A stretch of DNA of 64,000 nt, from positions 1 through 64,000 of the forward strand of contig NZ_JAILYH010000015.1 of NCBI RefSeq assembly GCF_019793435.1, in the 5' to 3' direction. The notes under the pieces were generated by a model that was not told the origin of the DNA, did not search any database, and worked only from the letters and a program-made list of their open reading frames with translations. Origin of the DNA: Rhizobium redzepovicii. Lineage in GTDB: Bacteria > Pseudomonadota > Alphaproteobacteria > Rhizobiales > Rhizobiaceae. Positions within the stretch are counted from its first letter, which is position 1, and every line of letters begins with the position of its first letter. Shown here piece after piece: positions 52,170 to 60,417 of the stretch. The position numbers and the translations under genes are program-made.

Positions 52170-55100
52170 CGGTTCACCTCATTCTGTGGTTTGGCCAGGT
52201 CGAACCGGGCCGAATTGCTGCGCGGCGTCCAGAGGCTGCGGTCGATCGCCTCGCGCAGCCGCGCTGTCATCTCGTCGAATGCCGCCGGGTTCTTTTCCGT
52301 CATGAAGCTACGCACAGCCGGATCGGTGACGAAAGCCTGGTAGACCGCCTCGAAATGATGCGCACCGACCGCGCCCGTCGTCGCCGCGAAGGCGAAGAGA
52401 TAGTCGACGGTGGCGGCAATTTCGGCCGCACCCTTGTAGCCGTGGCGCATGACGCCGGATATCCATTTGGGATTGACGACGCGTCCGCGCACGACGCGAC
52501 CGATCTCTTCCTCCAGCGAACGGATCACCGGCCGCTCCGGCCTCGAATGATCATTGTGGTAGATCGAGGGGCGCGCGCCGCTGAGCGCCTCGGCCGCCGC
52601 CGCCATGCCGCCCTCGAACTGGTAGTAGTCATCGCTGTCGAGCAGGTCGTGCTCGCGATTGTCCTGGTTCTGAACGACGGCCTGCACCGAGCGCAGCCGC
52701 TCCTCGAACAGGCCGCGTTCGGCCTTGCCCTCCTCACCGGCGCCATAGGCATAACTGCCCCAGACGAGATAGGCCTCGGCGAGATCGGCGCGTCGCTCCC
52801 AACCCTTTTCGTCGATCAGCGCCTGCAATCCGGCGCCGTAGGCGCCGGGCTTCGAGCCGAAAATCCGGTAGCCCGCCCGACGTTTCGCCGCGGCGGCGTC
52901 GAGGCCGGCAGCCGCAAGCCTTGCCGCCTCGCCGCGCATGCGCGTTGCGATCGGATTGTCGGCCTCGTCCTCTTCAAGCGCGCCGACGGCGCGGACCGCC
53001 TTGTCGAACAGAGCGATCTGCTCGGGAAAAGCGTCGCGGAAGAAGCCGGAGATGCGGAGTGTCACGTCGACACGCGGCCGCCCGAGCATGGCTTGCGGTA
53101 TGATTTCATAGCCGGTAACGCGGCGAGAACTCATGTCCCAGAGCGGCTTGACGCCAATCAGCGCCAGCGCCTGGGCGATATCGTCGCCGCCGGTGCGCAT
53201 ATTCGACGTTCCCCATGCCGTCAGCCCCAGGGAAACAGGCCATTCGCCGTGATCCTGCACATAGCGGCGCACCAGCAGCTCGGCGGATTTCTTGCCGAGT
53301 TCGTAAGCGGCCGGTGTCGGCACTGCGCGGCTGTCGACCGAATAGAAATTTCGGCCCGTGGGCAGCACGTCGGGCCGCCCGCGTGTTGGCGCGCCGGATG
53401 GGCCAGGTGCGACGAAGCGACCGTCGAGCCCGTTGAGTAGACCGTGAATTTCGGCGGGGCCGCAGGCGAGGATGGAGGGCTTGAGGCGGGTTTCGATCTC
53501 GGAGAGTACAGCCTGCGTAGCCTTCCACTCTGCTGGGCACTCCATTTCGCCGGAAACGAACTTCGCTGCCAGCAGTTCGACGCGCTCGACGGCGTCGCCA
53601 TTGGTGCGCCAGGGTGCATCGAGAACGTCGGCGAGGATGGCGGGACGTGTTCTGGTCCAGGGGGTGGCCATGTCGCAGTCGAGAGGGTCGAACGTGGAGT
53701 TACCCCTCTCTGTCCTGCCGGACATCTTCCCCACAAGGGGGGAGATCGGCAAGGAGTAAGACAATCGCTCTATATCGATTGTTTGGGGAGGCCGGCGCTC
53801 CGATTCAATCTCCCCCCTTGTCGGGGAGATGTCCGGCAGGACAGAGGGGGGTGCCCCAGGCACATTGCCCATCCCCGCATCCGCCGCGATCACCCGCTGC
53901 AAGCTCGCATCACCGCCCTCGCCCAGCCCGCGCGGCACCCGCGCCAGCGCCACGGTGAGATCTGTCAGCAACCGCCCCTCCGGCGACACGCCGAACACAT
54001 GCAGCCCATCCCGAATCTGCATTTCCTTGAGGTCGCAGAGATAGGCGTCGAGCTTCTTCAGCGCTTCGCCTTCGCTTTCGCCGCTCTTTATACCGGCATC
54101 CCGGTCGAGGCCGATATCGGTCACCAGATCGAGGATCTGCCGGCTGAGCAGGCGAATGCGGCGGGGATCACTGCCGGAGGCCTCGTAATATTCGTCGACC
54201 AGCGCTTCCAGATCCTTGAGTGGCCCATAGCTCTCGGCCCGCGTCAAAGGCGGCGTCAGATGATCGATGATGACGGCGGCAGTCCGGCGCTTGGCCTGCG
54301 TGCCCTCGCCCGGGTCGTTGACGATGAAGGGATAGAGATGCGGCAGCGGCCCGAGGATCGCCTCGGGATAACACTCCTCCGATAGCGCCAGCGCCTTGCC
54401 CGGCAGCCATTCGAGATTGCCGTGTTTGCCCATGTGGATGACGGCATCGGCGCCGAACGCGCGCCGCAGGAAAGCATAGAAGGCAAGATAACCGTGCGGC
54501 GGCACGAGATCCGGCGAATGATAGCTCTCCTTCGGATCGATATTATAACCGCGCGCCGGCTGAATGCCGACGAGGACGCTACCGAAGCGGGCGAAAGGCA
54601 GGGCGAAGACGCCGTCGAGAAAATACGGATCGTTCTCGGGATCGCCCCAGCGGGCCCTCACCTCATCCTGAATCTTATTAGGAAGAGTATCCAGGAAGCC
54701 GTTGTAGAGACTCAGGGAAAGGGTCTCGCGAATGACCCTGCCGTCATGACCTGAATTGGTCGGCCCTTGCATCAGATGCCGGATCAGCGCGTCGCCATCG
54801 GCCGGAATATCGGCGAGCGGATAACCCGCTGCCGCCATCGCCCGAAGCACCTCGATGCTGCCGGCCGGCGTATCCAGGCCAACCCCGTTGCCGAGCCGGC
54901 CGTCGCGATTCGGATAGTTCGCCATCACGAGCGCGATGCGCCGGTCGCGAGCCGGAGTAGCGCGCAGCCGCGCCCAATTGGCGGCCAGTTCCGCCGTATA
55001 GCGCACCCGGCCGGCATCCGGTTCGCTGGCGACAATGTTGGTCTCGACGGCTGCATCGTAACGCGCCGCCGTCTTGAAGGAGACCGCCCGCGCCAGCACC

Positions 55101-56080
55101 CGGCCGTCGACTTCGGGCAGCGCCACGTTCATGCCGAGATCGCGCGCCGACAGGCCTTGCGAGGAGGCCGCCCACGCTTCCTTGGAGGACGCAGACAAGA
55201 TCGCCTGCAGCACCACCGCCCCATTCGCCTCCAGCACCGTCGGCTGCCGGTCGGCACCAGGCGCGGAGACGGCAAAGCCGGTCGTGTTGATCACGACATC
55301 GGGTTTCAGTACTGAGAACACGCTCTCGATAATGCCGGTCGAAACGGGGTCCTTGAGGCTATAGGCAAAGACCGGCAGCGGCCGGAGACCGTGCGCCTGC
55401 AAGGCTTCGATCAGCGCTTCGATCGGCTTGGTCTCGCCGCTCTGCACGAGCGCTCGGTAGAAGCTGATGGCGACGATTGGCTCCACCGCCACCTTCTCTG
55501 TCACCCGCCGCCACTCCTCGACCCCGATCAGCCCTCGCCCCGCCCACCAGATCCCCGCCTTCATCAACGGTACCGCCGGCGCGGGCTTCTCCGCGCCCGA
55601 CAGCATCGCCGCGGCATAATCGAGAAAGGCGCGCCCATTGGCCTCGCCGCCCTCGATGAGATAGGCCCAGAGCGCATCGAGATCGTCGACCTCGATGTTC
55701 GAGAAGGGTACCAGCCCCGCATCCGACCTGGCATCACCCGGCAGCACCGCAATCTGCGCGCCGGCGCGGGACGCTGCAGCATGCAGCGCCTCCAGCGCAT
55801 AGCGGAAATAGCTGGCGCCGCCGAGCGCACGGACGATGATGAGCCTGGCGTGCCGCGCCGTGCGCTCGACATAGGTATCGACCGACATCGGGTGCTTGAG
55901 GCTCATCAGGCTGGCAAGCCGCAGCGAATGCGGCCCACCGCAGGCGCGATGGGCGGCCGCGATCGCCGCAAGCTCGCTGTCGGCGGCCGACAGAAACAGG
56001 ATATCGCCCGGCGTCTGACCGAGATCGATCGCCTCTTCGCCGTCGCTGATCATTCCCTGCTGGGCCAGAAGCAGATGCAT
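52166..56080 (-). CDS. cobN: Cobaltochelatase large subunit CobN, with an in-frame palindromic insert
   Basis: 1304 residues. It inserts Co2+ into hydrogenobyrinic acid a,c-diamide together with CobS and CobT chelatase subunits encoded elsewhere, using ATP. Recognisable parts: RYALEALHAAASRAGAQIAV (N-terminal region), PHGYLAFYAFLRRAFGADAV, IHMGKHGNLEWLPGKALALS (strongest motif), DHGEWPVSLGLTAWGTSNMR, KPLWDMSSRRVTGYEIIPQA and a C-terminal region ending with the family's W.PRSNSARF-like tail. Residues about 743-793 are encoded by a 151-bp inverted repeat (53702-53852) and look foreign. Without it the length would be near 1254, normal for CobN. Confidence 0.95.
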   Translation of the reverse strand: MHLLLAQQGMISDGEEAIDLGQTPGDILFLSAADSELAAIAAAHRACGGPHSLRLASLMSLKHPMSVDTYVERTARHARLIIVRALGGASYFRYALEALHAAASRAGAQIAVLPGDARSDAGLVPFSNIEVDDLDALWAYLIEGGEANGRAFLDYAAAMLSGAEKPAPAVPLMKAGIWWAGRGLIGVEEWRRVTEKVAVEPIVAISFYRALVQSGETKPIEALIEALQAHGLRPLPVFAYSLKDPVSTGIIESVFSVLKPDVVINTTGFAVSAPGADRQPTVLEANGAVVLQAILSASSKEAWAASSQGLSARDLGMNVALPEVDGRVLARAVSFKTAARYDAAVETNIVASEPDAGRVRYTAELAANWARLRATPARDRRIALVMANYPNRDGRLGNGVGLDTPAGSIEVLRAMAAAGYPLADIPADGDALIRHLMQGPTNSGHDGRVIRETLSLSLYNGFLDTLPNKIQDEVRARWGDPENDPYFLDGVFALPFARFGSVLVGIQPARGYNIDPKESYHSPDLVPPHGYLAFYAFLRRAFGADAVIHMGKHGNLEWLPGKALALSEECYPEAILGPLPHLYPFIVNDPGEGTQAKRRTAAVIIDHLTPPLTRAESYGPLKDLEALVDEYYEASGSDPRRIRLLSRQILDLVTDIGLDRDAGIKSGESEGEALKKLDAYLCDLKEMQIRDGLHVFGVSPEGRLLTDLTVALARVPRGLGEGGDASLQRVIAADAGMGNVPGAPPSVLPDISPTRGEIESERRPPQTIDIERLSYSLPISPLVGKMSGRTERGNSTFDPLDCDMATPWTRTRPAILADVLDAPWRTNGDAVERVELLAAKFVSGEMECPAEWKATQAVLSEIETRLKPSILACGPAEIHGLLNGLDGRFVAPGPSGAPTRGRPDVLPTGRNFYSVDSRAVPTPAAYELGKKSAELLVRRYVQDHGEWPVSLGLTAWGTSNMRTGGDDIAQALALIGVKPLWDMSSRRVTGYEIIPQAMLGRPRVDVTLRISGFFRDAFPEQIALFDKAVRAVGALEEDEADNPIATRMRGEAARLAAAGLDAAAAKRRAGYRIFGSKPGAYGAGLQALIDEKGWERRADLAEAYLVWGSYAYGAGEEGKAERGLFEERLRSVQAVVQNQDNREHDLLDSDDYYQFEGGMAAAAEALSGARPSIYHNDHSRPERPVIRSLEEEIGRVVRGRVVNPKWISGVMRHGYKGAAEIAATVDYLFAFAATTGAVGAHHFEAVYQAFVTDPAVRSFMTEKNPAAFDEMTARLREAIDRSLWTPRSNSARFDLAKPQNEVNR
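53702..53852. repeat. 151-bp palindromic element embedded in the cobN coding sequence
   Basis: Left arm 53702-53746 and right arm 53808-53852 are 45 nt each and match as inverted repeats at 42 positions. The 61-nt spacer has its own small inverted repeat ACAATCG / CGATTGT. On the cobN strand it is open without stops and is translated: the right arm gives PPSVLPDISPTRGEI and the left arm ISPLVGKMSGRTERG. The same translated motif is known to appear as spurious protein segments where this rhizobial repeat occurs between genes. Here it lies inside a conserved gene and keeps its frame. Confidence 0.88.
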
Positions 56081-56084
56081 GGGC

Positions 56085-57134
56085 CTACGCCAGCGCCTCG
56101 ATCGCCGCTCTCACCGCACCCTGATCCATCTCATGCAGACCAATGACGACGAGGCGCGTGCCGCGGTTTTCCCCAGGCGCCCAGGCGCGATCGAAATAGT
56201 GGTCGATGCGGCTGCCGACTGCCTGGAGCTGCAGGCGCATCGGCTTGCCCGAAACATCGACGAAGCCCTTGAGGCGCAGCACGTCATGGGCCAATATGAT
56301 GCTCTTCAGCGCCTCGATGAAGCCGGCCGGATCGGCGACCGGGCCGAGATCGACGACGAAGCTGTCGAATTCGTCATGATCGTGCGGCGTGCCGTCCTCA
56401 TGCTCCAGTTCGTGATGGGACTTGCGGTTGGCGATATCGTCCTCCGTGCCGATGCCGAGGCCAAGCAGGATGCCGGCCGGCACCTCGCCGTTTTTCGCCT
56501 CGATCATCACCGGCTTGCGCGAGGTGCGGGCGGCGACCTCGTCGCGCACCCGGCCGAGGCCGGCCACGTCGATCAGGTCGGTCTTGTTGAGCACGATGAG
56601 ATCGGCGCAGGTGAGCTGATCCTCGAACAGTTCCTCGATCGGGCTCTCGTGATCGAGCGATTCATCCTCGCTGCGCGCCGCCTCGACGGCATCGTGGTCG
56701 TCGGCGAACCGGCCGGCGGCAACAGCCGCACTGTCGACCACCGTGATGACGCCGTCGACGGTCACCTGGGTGCGAATGTCAGGCCAGTTGAAGGCGGCGA
56801 CCAGCGGCTGCGGCAGAGCGAGGCCCGAGGTTTCAATGACGATATGGTCGGGCCGCTGCTCACGTTCCAAGAGCTTCGTCATCGTCGGAATGAAATCGTC
56901 GGCGACGGTGCAGCAGATGCAGCCATTAGTCAGTTCGATGATGTCGTCCTCGCTGCAGTTCTCCGCACCGCAGCCCTTCAGCACCTCGCCGTCGACACCG
57001 AGATCGCCGAATTCATTGATGATCAGCGCGATCTTTTTACCGCCGGCATTGGTAAGCAGGTTGCGGATCATCGTCGTCTTGCCGGCGCCGAGGAAACCGG
57101 TGATGACGGTTGCGGGAATCTTCTGTTGATTCAT
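56085..57134 (-). CDS. cobW: Cobalamin biosynthesis GTPase CobW
   Basis: 349 residues, G3E family metal-chaperone GTPase. P-loop VITGFLGAGKTTMIRNLLTN, the metal-binding CxCC motif in NGCICCTVADDF, IVIETSGLALPQPLV and the G4 motif VLNKTDLID. A His- and Asp-rich stretch (SHHELEHEDGTPHDHDEFD) is likely a metal-binding loop. It is thought to deliver cobalt to CobN, which fits its place directly upstream (4 nt). Confidence 0.95.
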   Translation of the reverse strand: MNQQKIPATVITGFLGAGKTTMIRNLLTNAGGKKIALIINEFGDLGVDGEVLKGCGAENCSEDDIIELTNGCICCTVADDFIPTMTKLLEREQRPDHIVIETSGLALPQPLVAAFNWPDIRTQVTVDGVITVVDSAAVAAGRFADDHDAVEAARSEDESLDHESPIEELFEDQLTCADLIVLNKTDLIDVAGLGRVRDEVAARTSRKPVMIEAKNGEVPAGILLGLGIGTEDDIANRKSHHELEHEDGTPHDHDEFDSFVVDLGPVADPAGFIEALKSIILAHDVLRLKGFVDVSGKPMRLQLQAVGSRIDHYFDRAWAPGENRGTRLVVIGLHEMDQGAVRAAIEALA

Positions 57135-57138
57135 GGAT

Positions 57139-57663
57139 TTAACCCTTCATTTTCAGCGGCAGGCCTGCCGCGATGAAATAGACTTCGGCGGCCTTTGCCG
57201 CGATCAGCTGGTGGAGACGGCCGGCATGATCGCGAAAATCCCGCGCCATGCGATTGTCCGGCACGATGCCGAGGCCGATCTCGTTTGACACGAAAACGAG
57301 CCGCGCCTTTGCCCGCGGCAAATAATCGGCGAGCGCCAAAAAATCCGCCGCCATATCGCGCTCCTCCATCATCAGATTGGTGACCCAGAGCGTCAGGCAG
57401 TCGATCAGCACGACCCGGCCCTCGCCGTCGATGGCGGCGAGCCTGCCGACGAGATGGAGCGGTTCCTCATGCGTCGTCCATGACGGGCCGCGATCGGCTC
57501 TGTGCTGGGCAATCCGCGACTGCATCTCCTCGTCCCACGCCCGGCCGGTCGCGACGTAGTGACGATCGAGGCCGGTTGCAACGACGAGGTTTTCGGCAAA
57601 CCGGGATTTGCCGGAGCGTGCGCCGCCGAGGATGAAAATGGCATTGGAGAGAGCGGTCGTCAT
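57139..57663 (-). CDS. cobP: Adenosylcobinamide kinase / guanylyltransferase
   Basis: 174 residues from the ATG at 57663; CobU in enteric naming. A bifunctional enzyme that phosphorylates adenosylcobinamide and then transfers GMP. The P-loop is FILGGARSGKSRFAENLV, the guanylylated His is in SRIAQHRADRGPSW, and VLIDCLTLWVTNL and FVSNEIGLGIVPDN follow. First gene of the cobP-W-N-O operon under a cobalamin riboswitch. Confidence 0.95.
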   Translation of the reverse strand: MTTALSNAIFILGGARSGKSRFAENLVVATGLDRHYVATGRAWDEEMQSRIAQHRADRGPSWTTHEEPLHLVGRLAAIDGEGRVVLIDCLTLWVTNLMMEERDMAADFLALADYLPRAKARLVFVSNEIGLGIVPDNRMARDFRDHAGRLHQLIAAKAAEVYFIAAGLPLKMKG

Positions 57664-57703
57664 GCGCAGACGGCCTGCTGGGAGAATGCGACACCCCACC
57701 ACG

Positions 57704-57843
57704 CTCCCTCATTCCTGTGCCTGTCACAGGAATCCAGGCACGGCGCGTCCGCGCCGTGAATGACTCTCATTCGGGAAGTAAGTCTCTCGCGCCCAAGGAC
57801 TTGGTCGCACTGGATTCCTGTGACGGGCACAGGAATGAGGGAG
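57704..57843. repeat. Complete REP-like palindromic element (ATTCCTGTG type)
   Basis: Two 34-nt arms (57704-57737 and 57810-57843) are inverted copies with a single mismatch; each contains ATTCCTGTG...CACAGGAAT. Inside is the perfect hairpin CACGGCGC-GTCC-GCGCCGTG (57739-57758). A partly degraded copy is at 14211-14310 and a single half-site at 62678-62702. It sits in the leader between the cobalamin riboswitch and cobP. Confidence 0.85.
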
Positions 57844-57949
57844 GAGAGGGAAATGCGCTCCAGTACCCCACGAGGCAACGCCGAATTCAATCGTTCAGCC
57901 AAAACAACCTCCGTGCTGGCAGCGGGTCTCTTGCCCAGGATTGGGCTTT

Positions 57950-58320
57950 TCGCCCGGCACGAATGGCAGGTCTCCTGGCTCGCGGTTGTCGGCCGCGATC
58001 GGGGCGGACCGGAAACCGGTCGCCCCTGATCGTGCCAGCGGATCTGCCTCGCCTTCCCGGCTGCATTGGTGAAGAGGTGGACGATTCGTAGAAATAGAGG
58101 CGTCCGACCCCGGTTGATCACCATGCATGTCCAGTGGCTTTTCCGGCATGTCGCCCGTCACGCCCGCCTGCATGATTGCAAGCGGGCAGGAAGGGCTCGA
58201 TGCCGGATGGAAGACCCTGACCGCTCTACAGTCGCGGGGTCGGCTGTGATGAAGGCGCCCGGTGTGGGTCCGCCCCGTCACATTCCCTTTTCATCCGGAA
58301 GGCGTAACGCCGATCCGGAA
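57950..58320 (-). ncRNA. Cobalamin riboswitch controlling cobP-cobW-cobN-cobO
   Basis: Read on the minus strand the conserved blocks appear in the right order: GATGAAAAGGGAATGTG (near 58280-58296), CCGCGACTGTAGAGCGG (58221-58237), GCCACTGG (58131-58138), GCCGGGAAGGC (about 58050-58060) and the B12 box AGCCAGGAGACCTGCC (57965-57980). Between GCCACTGG and GGGAAGG there is an extra arm of about 60 nt, closed by GGTGA ... TCACC, longer than in the common form. It should lower expression of the downstream genes when adenosylcobalamin is abundant. About 290 nt separate its end from the cobP start. Confidence 0.92.
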
Positions 58321-58396
58321 CCATCCGTTATATCCGAGGATGGCCAGATGACCATCCGCGTGGGATGGTCTGGCGACCATCCGTTGAGGGATGGTT
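58321..58396. repeat. Three tandem hairpins with the same CCATCC/GGATGG arms
   Basis: Hairpin 1: CCATCC (58321-58326) and GGATGG (58338-58343). Hairpin 2: GACCATCC (58350-58357), loop GCGTG, GGATGGTC (58363-58370). Hairpin 3: GACCATCC (58375-58382), loop GTTGAG, GGATGGTT (58389-58396). The stems share sequence but the loops differ. They lie just upstream of the riboswitch and about 225 nt before the CLC gene on the other strand. Confidence 0.75.
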
Positions 58397-58619
58397 AGGC
58401 AAGCTCAGGAGTGAAGTCAACCGGCCTTGGCGGTCGGCCGTGGGCGGCAAGGCAGGCACGCTCATCCAAACACGACTTACTCGACCAGGAATATCGTCAT
58501 TTATCAGAGGCTTACGTCATAAATATTTGACGCGCCCGCCGGCTTTTCGCCGCAATTGCGCTGCAAGCGGACTGCGCCATCGCCCTTGACCGGGCCTCTT
58601 CCTGCCTAGTTGTCTTGCC

Positions 58620-60410
58620 ATGCTTATGAAATTGGATCGGCGCCGGTTCCGAGCGCTGCGTGTTTTCTTCGATCCGGGGCGGCTGCGGGCGCTGACCCGC
58701 CGCAGCGAAGTCGGTCTGTCTCTGGCGGGCGCTGTCGTCGGCATTGCCTCCGGTCTTGCCGTGACCGGCATGAGCTTCGTGTCCAATGAACTGCATCAGT
58801 TGGTCTTCGGTATCGCCGACAGCGAAAGGTTGAGCTCGTCGGTGATCGACGACAAGCTGCTGCTGCTCACCGCCCCGATCATCGGCGGCATCCTGCTCGG
58901 CCTGTTGCTCTTCATTTTGGCCAAACGCCGCAAGAAGCCGATGGTCGACCCGATCGAGGCCAATGCGCTGCATGGCGGCCGCCTGTCCTTGACTGACAGC
59001 ATTATCGTCGCCGTGCAGAACCTGATCTCCAACGGGTTCGGCGCCTCCGTCGGCCTGGAGGCCGGCTATACCCAGCTTGCCGCAGGGCTCGCCTCGAAAC
59101 TCGGCCTGAAGCTGCAGCTTCGCCGCTCGGATCTCCGCGTCCTCGTCGGCTGCGGCGCAGCCGGCGCCATCGCCGCCGCCTTCAACGCGCCGCTGACCGG
59201 CGCCTTCTATGCCTTCGAACTGATCATCGGCACTTATACGATCGTCTCGCTGACCCCTGTGGTGGTTTCGGCCCTTGTTTCCACCCTGATCGCAAGGCTG
59301 CTCACCCACGGCGATTTCACCATCGATATCGGCGGCTTCGGCGCGGTCGTGCCGGCCGATTATATCCCGGCGCTGCTGCTCGGCGCGGTCTCAGCCGGCG
59401 TCGGCATCCTGATCATGCAGGGTGTCGCCTTTGTCGAAGAACTGGCGCGCAAGAGCGCGATCGCCCCGCCCTTCCGCCCGGCCCTCGGCGGCATCATCGT
59501 CGGGCTGCTGGCGATGATCTCGCCGCAGGTGCTTTCGGCCGGCCATGGCGCGTTGCATCTGAACCTCTCCCGCGACGTCGCCATCCCGGCGCTGATCGGC
59601 CTCTTCCTGTTGAAATCCTTGGCTTCGGCGATCTCGATCGGCTCGGGCTTCAGGGGCGGCCTGTTCTTCGCCTCGCTGTTCATGGGCGCCCTGCTCGGCA
59701 AGCTCTTTGCTTATTGCGGCCCCTATTTTGCCGATGCGACGCTGACGCCCGTCATTTATGCCGTGGTCGGCATGAGTTCGCTTGCCGTCGCCGTCATCGG
59801 CGGGCCGCTGACGATGACCTTCCTGGCGCTCGAAATCACCGGCGACTTCCCGATCACCGCGCTGGTGCTCGCCGCCGTCATCACCTCCTCGCTCGTCGTG
59901 CGCTCGACCTTCGGCTACTCCTTCGCCACATGGCGCTTCCACCTGCGCGGCGAAAGCATCCGCAGCGCCCATGACGTCGGCTGGATCCGCAACCTGACGG
60001 TGGACAAGCTGATGCGCGCGGACGTCAAGACGGCAAGGGCTGGCATCTCGCTGGAGGAATTCAAGCAGGCCTTCCCAATCGGCTCGACCCAGCGTGTCAT
60101 CCTTGTCGAGGAGAGCGACAAATATGCCGGCCTCGTGCTGGTGCCGGAGATCTACGCCAACCCGACCGACACCCAGGACGAGGGCAAGACGCTTGCCGAT
60201 TTCATCCACTACCGCAACGATTTCCTGCAGCCACAGATGAATGCAAGGCAGGCGGCGGCGATCTTCGATAAGAGCGAAAGCGAAGCACTCGCCGTCGTCA
60301 ACAATTTGATCGAGCGCAAGGTGATCGGCCAGCTCAGCGAAAGCTATACGCTGCGCCGCTACAGCGAAGAACTGGACCGCCGCCGTCGCGAAGTCTCCGG
60401 CGAAATCTGA
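58620..60410 (+). CDS. CLC-type chloride channel/transporter
   Basis: 596 residues. About ten to eleven membrane helices (residues about 30-440) with CLC motifs: SNGFGASVGLEAGYTQLAAG (the GREGP motif variant, keeping the gating Glu), GCGAAGAIAAAFNAPLTGAF and GSGFRGGLFFASLFMGALLG. A C-terminal soluble domain (about 450-596) resembles a CBS pair (VDKLMRADVKTARAGISLEE). It moves Cl- in exchange for protons or passively. The Ser-centre motif GSGIP is not conserved in exact form (it reads GFGAS), so selectivity may differ from Cl-. Confidence 0.9.
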   Translation: MLMKLDRRRFRALRVFFDPGRLRALTRRSEVGLSLAGAVVGIASGLAVTGMSFVSNELHQLVFGIADSERLSSSVIDDKLLLLTAPIIGGILLGLLLFILAKRRKKPMVDPIEANALHGGRLSLTDSIIVAVQNLISNGFGASVGLEAGYTQLAAGLASKLGLKLQLRRSDLRVLVGCGAAGAIAAAFNAPLTGAFYAFELIIGTYTIVSLTPVVVSALVSTLIARLLTHGDFTIDIGGFGAVVPADYIPALLLGAVSAGVGILIMQGVAFVEELARKSAIAPPFRPALGGIIVGLLAMISPQVLSAGHGALHLNLSRDVAIPALIGLFLLKSLASAISIGSGFRGGLFFASLFMGALLGKLFAYCGPYFADATLTPVIYAVVGMSSLAVAVIGGPLTMTFLALEITGDFPITALVLAAVITSSLVVRSTFGYSFATWRFHLRGESIRSAHDVGWIRNLTVDKLMRADVKTARAGISLEEFKQAFPIGSTQRVILVEESDKYAGLVLVPEIYANPTDTQDEGKTLADFIHYRNDFLQPQMNARQAAAIFDKSESEALAVVNNLIERKVIGQLSESYTLRRYSEELDRRRREVSGEI

Positions 60411-60417
60411 AGGGGTG

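Noticed and set aside
53444..54385. Plus-strand open frame within cobN
   Set aside because: Antisense of conserved CobN sequence and of the embedded palindrome.
58321..58396. Tandem hairpins as a CRISPR-like array
   Set aside because: Only three units; spacing is below that of CRISPR and the repeats are palindromic arms around short loops. No cas gene is nearby.
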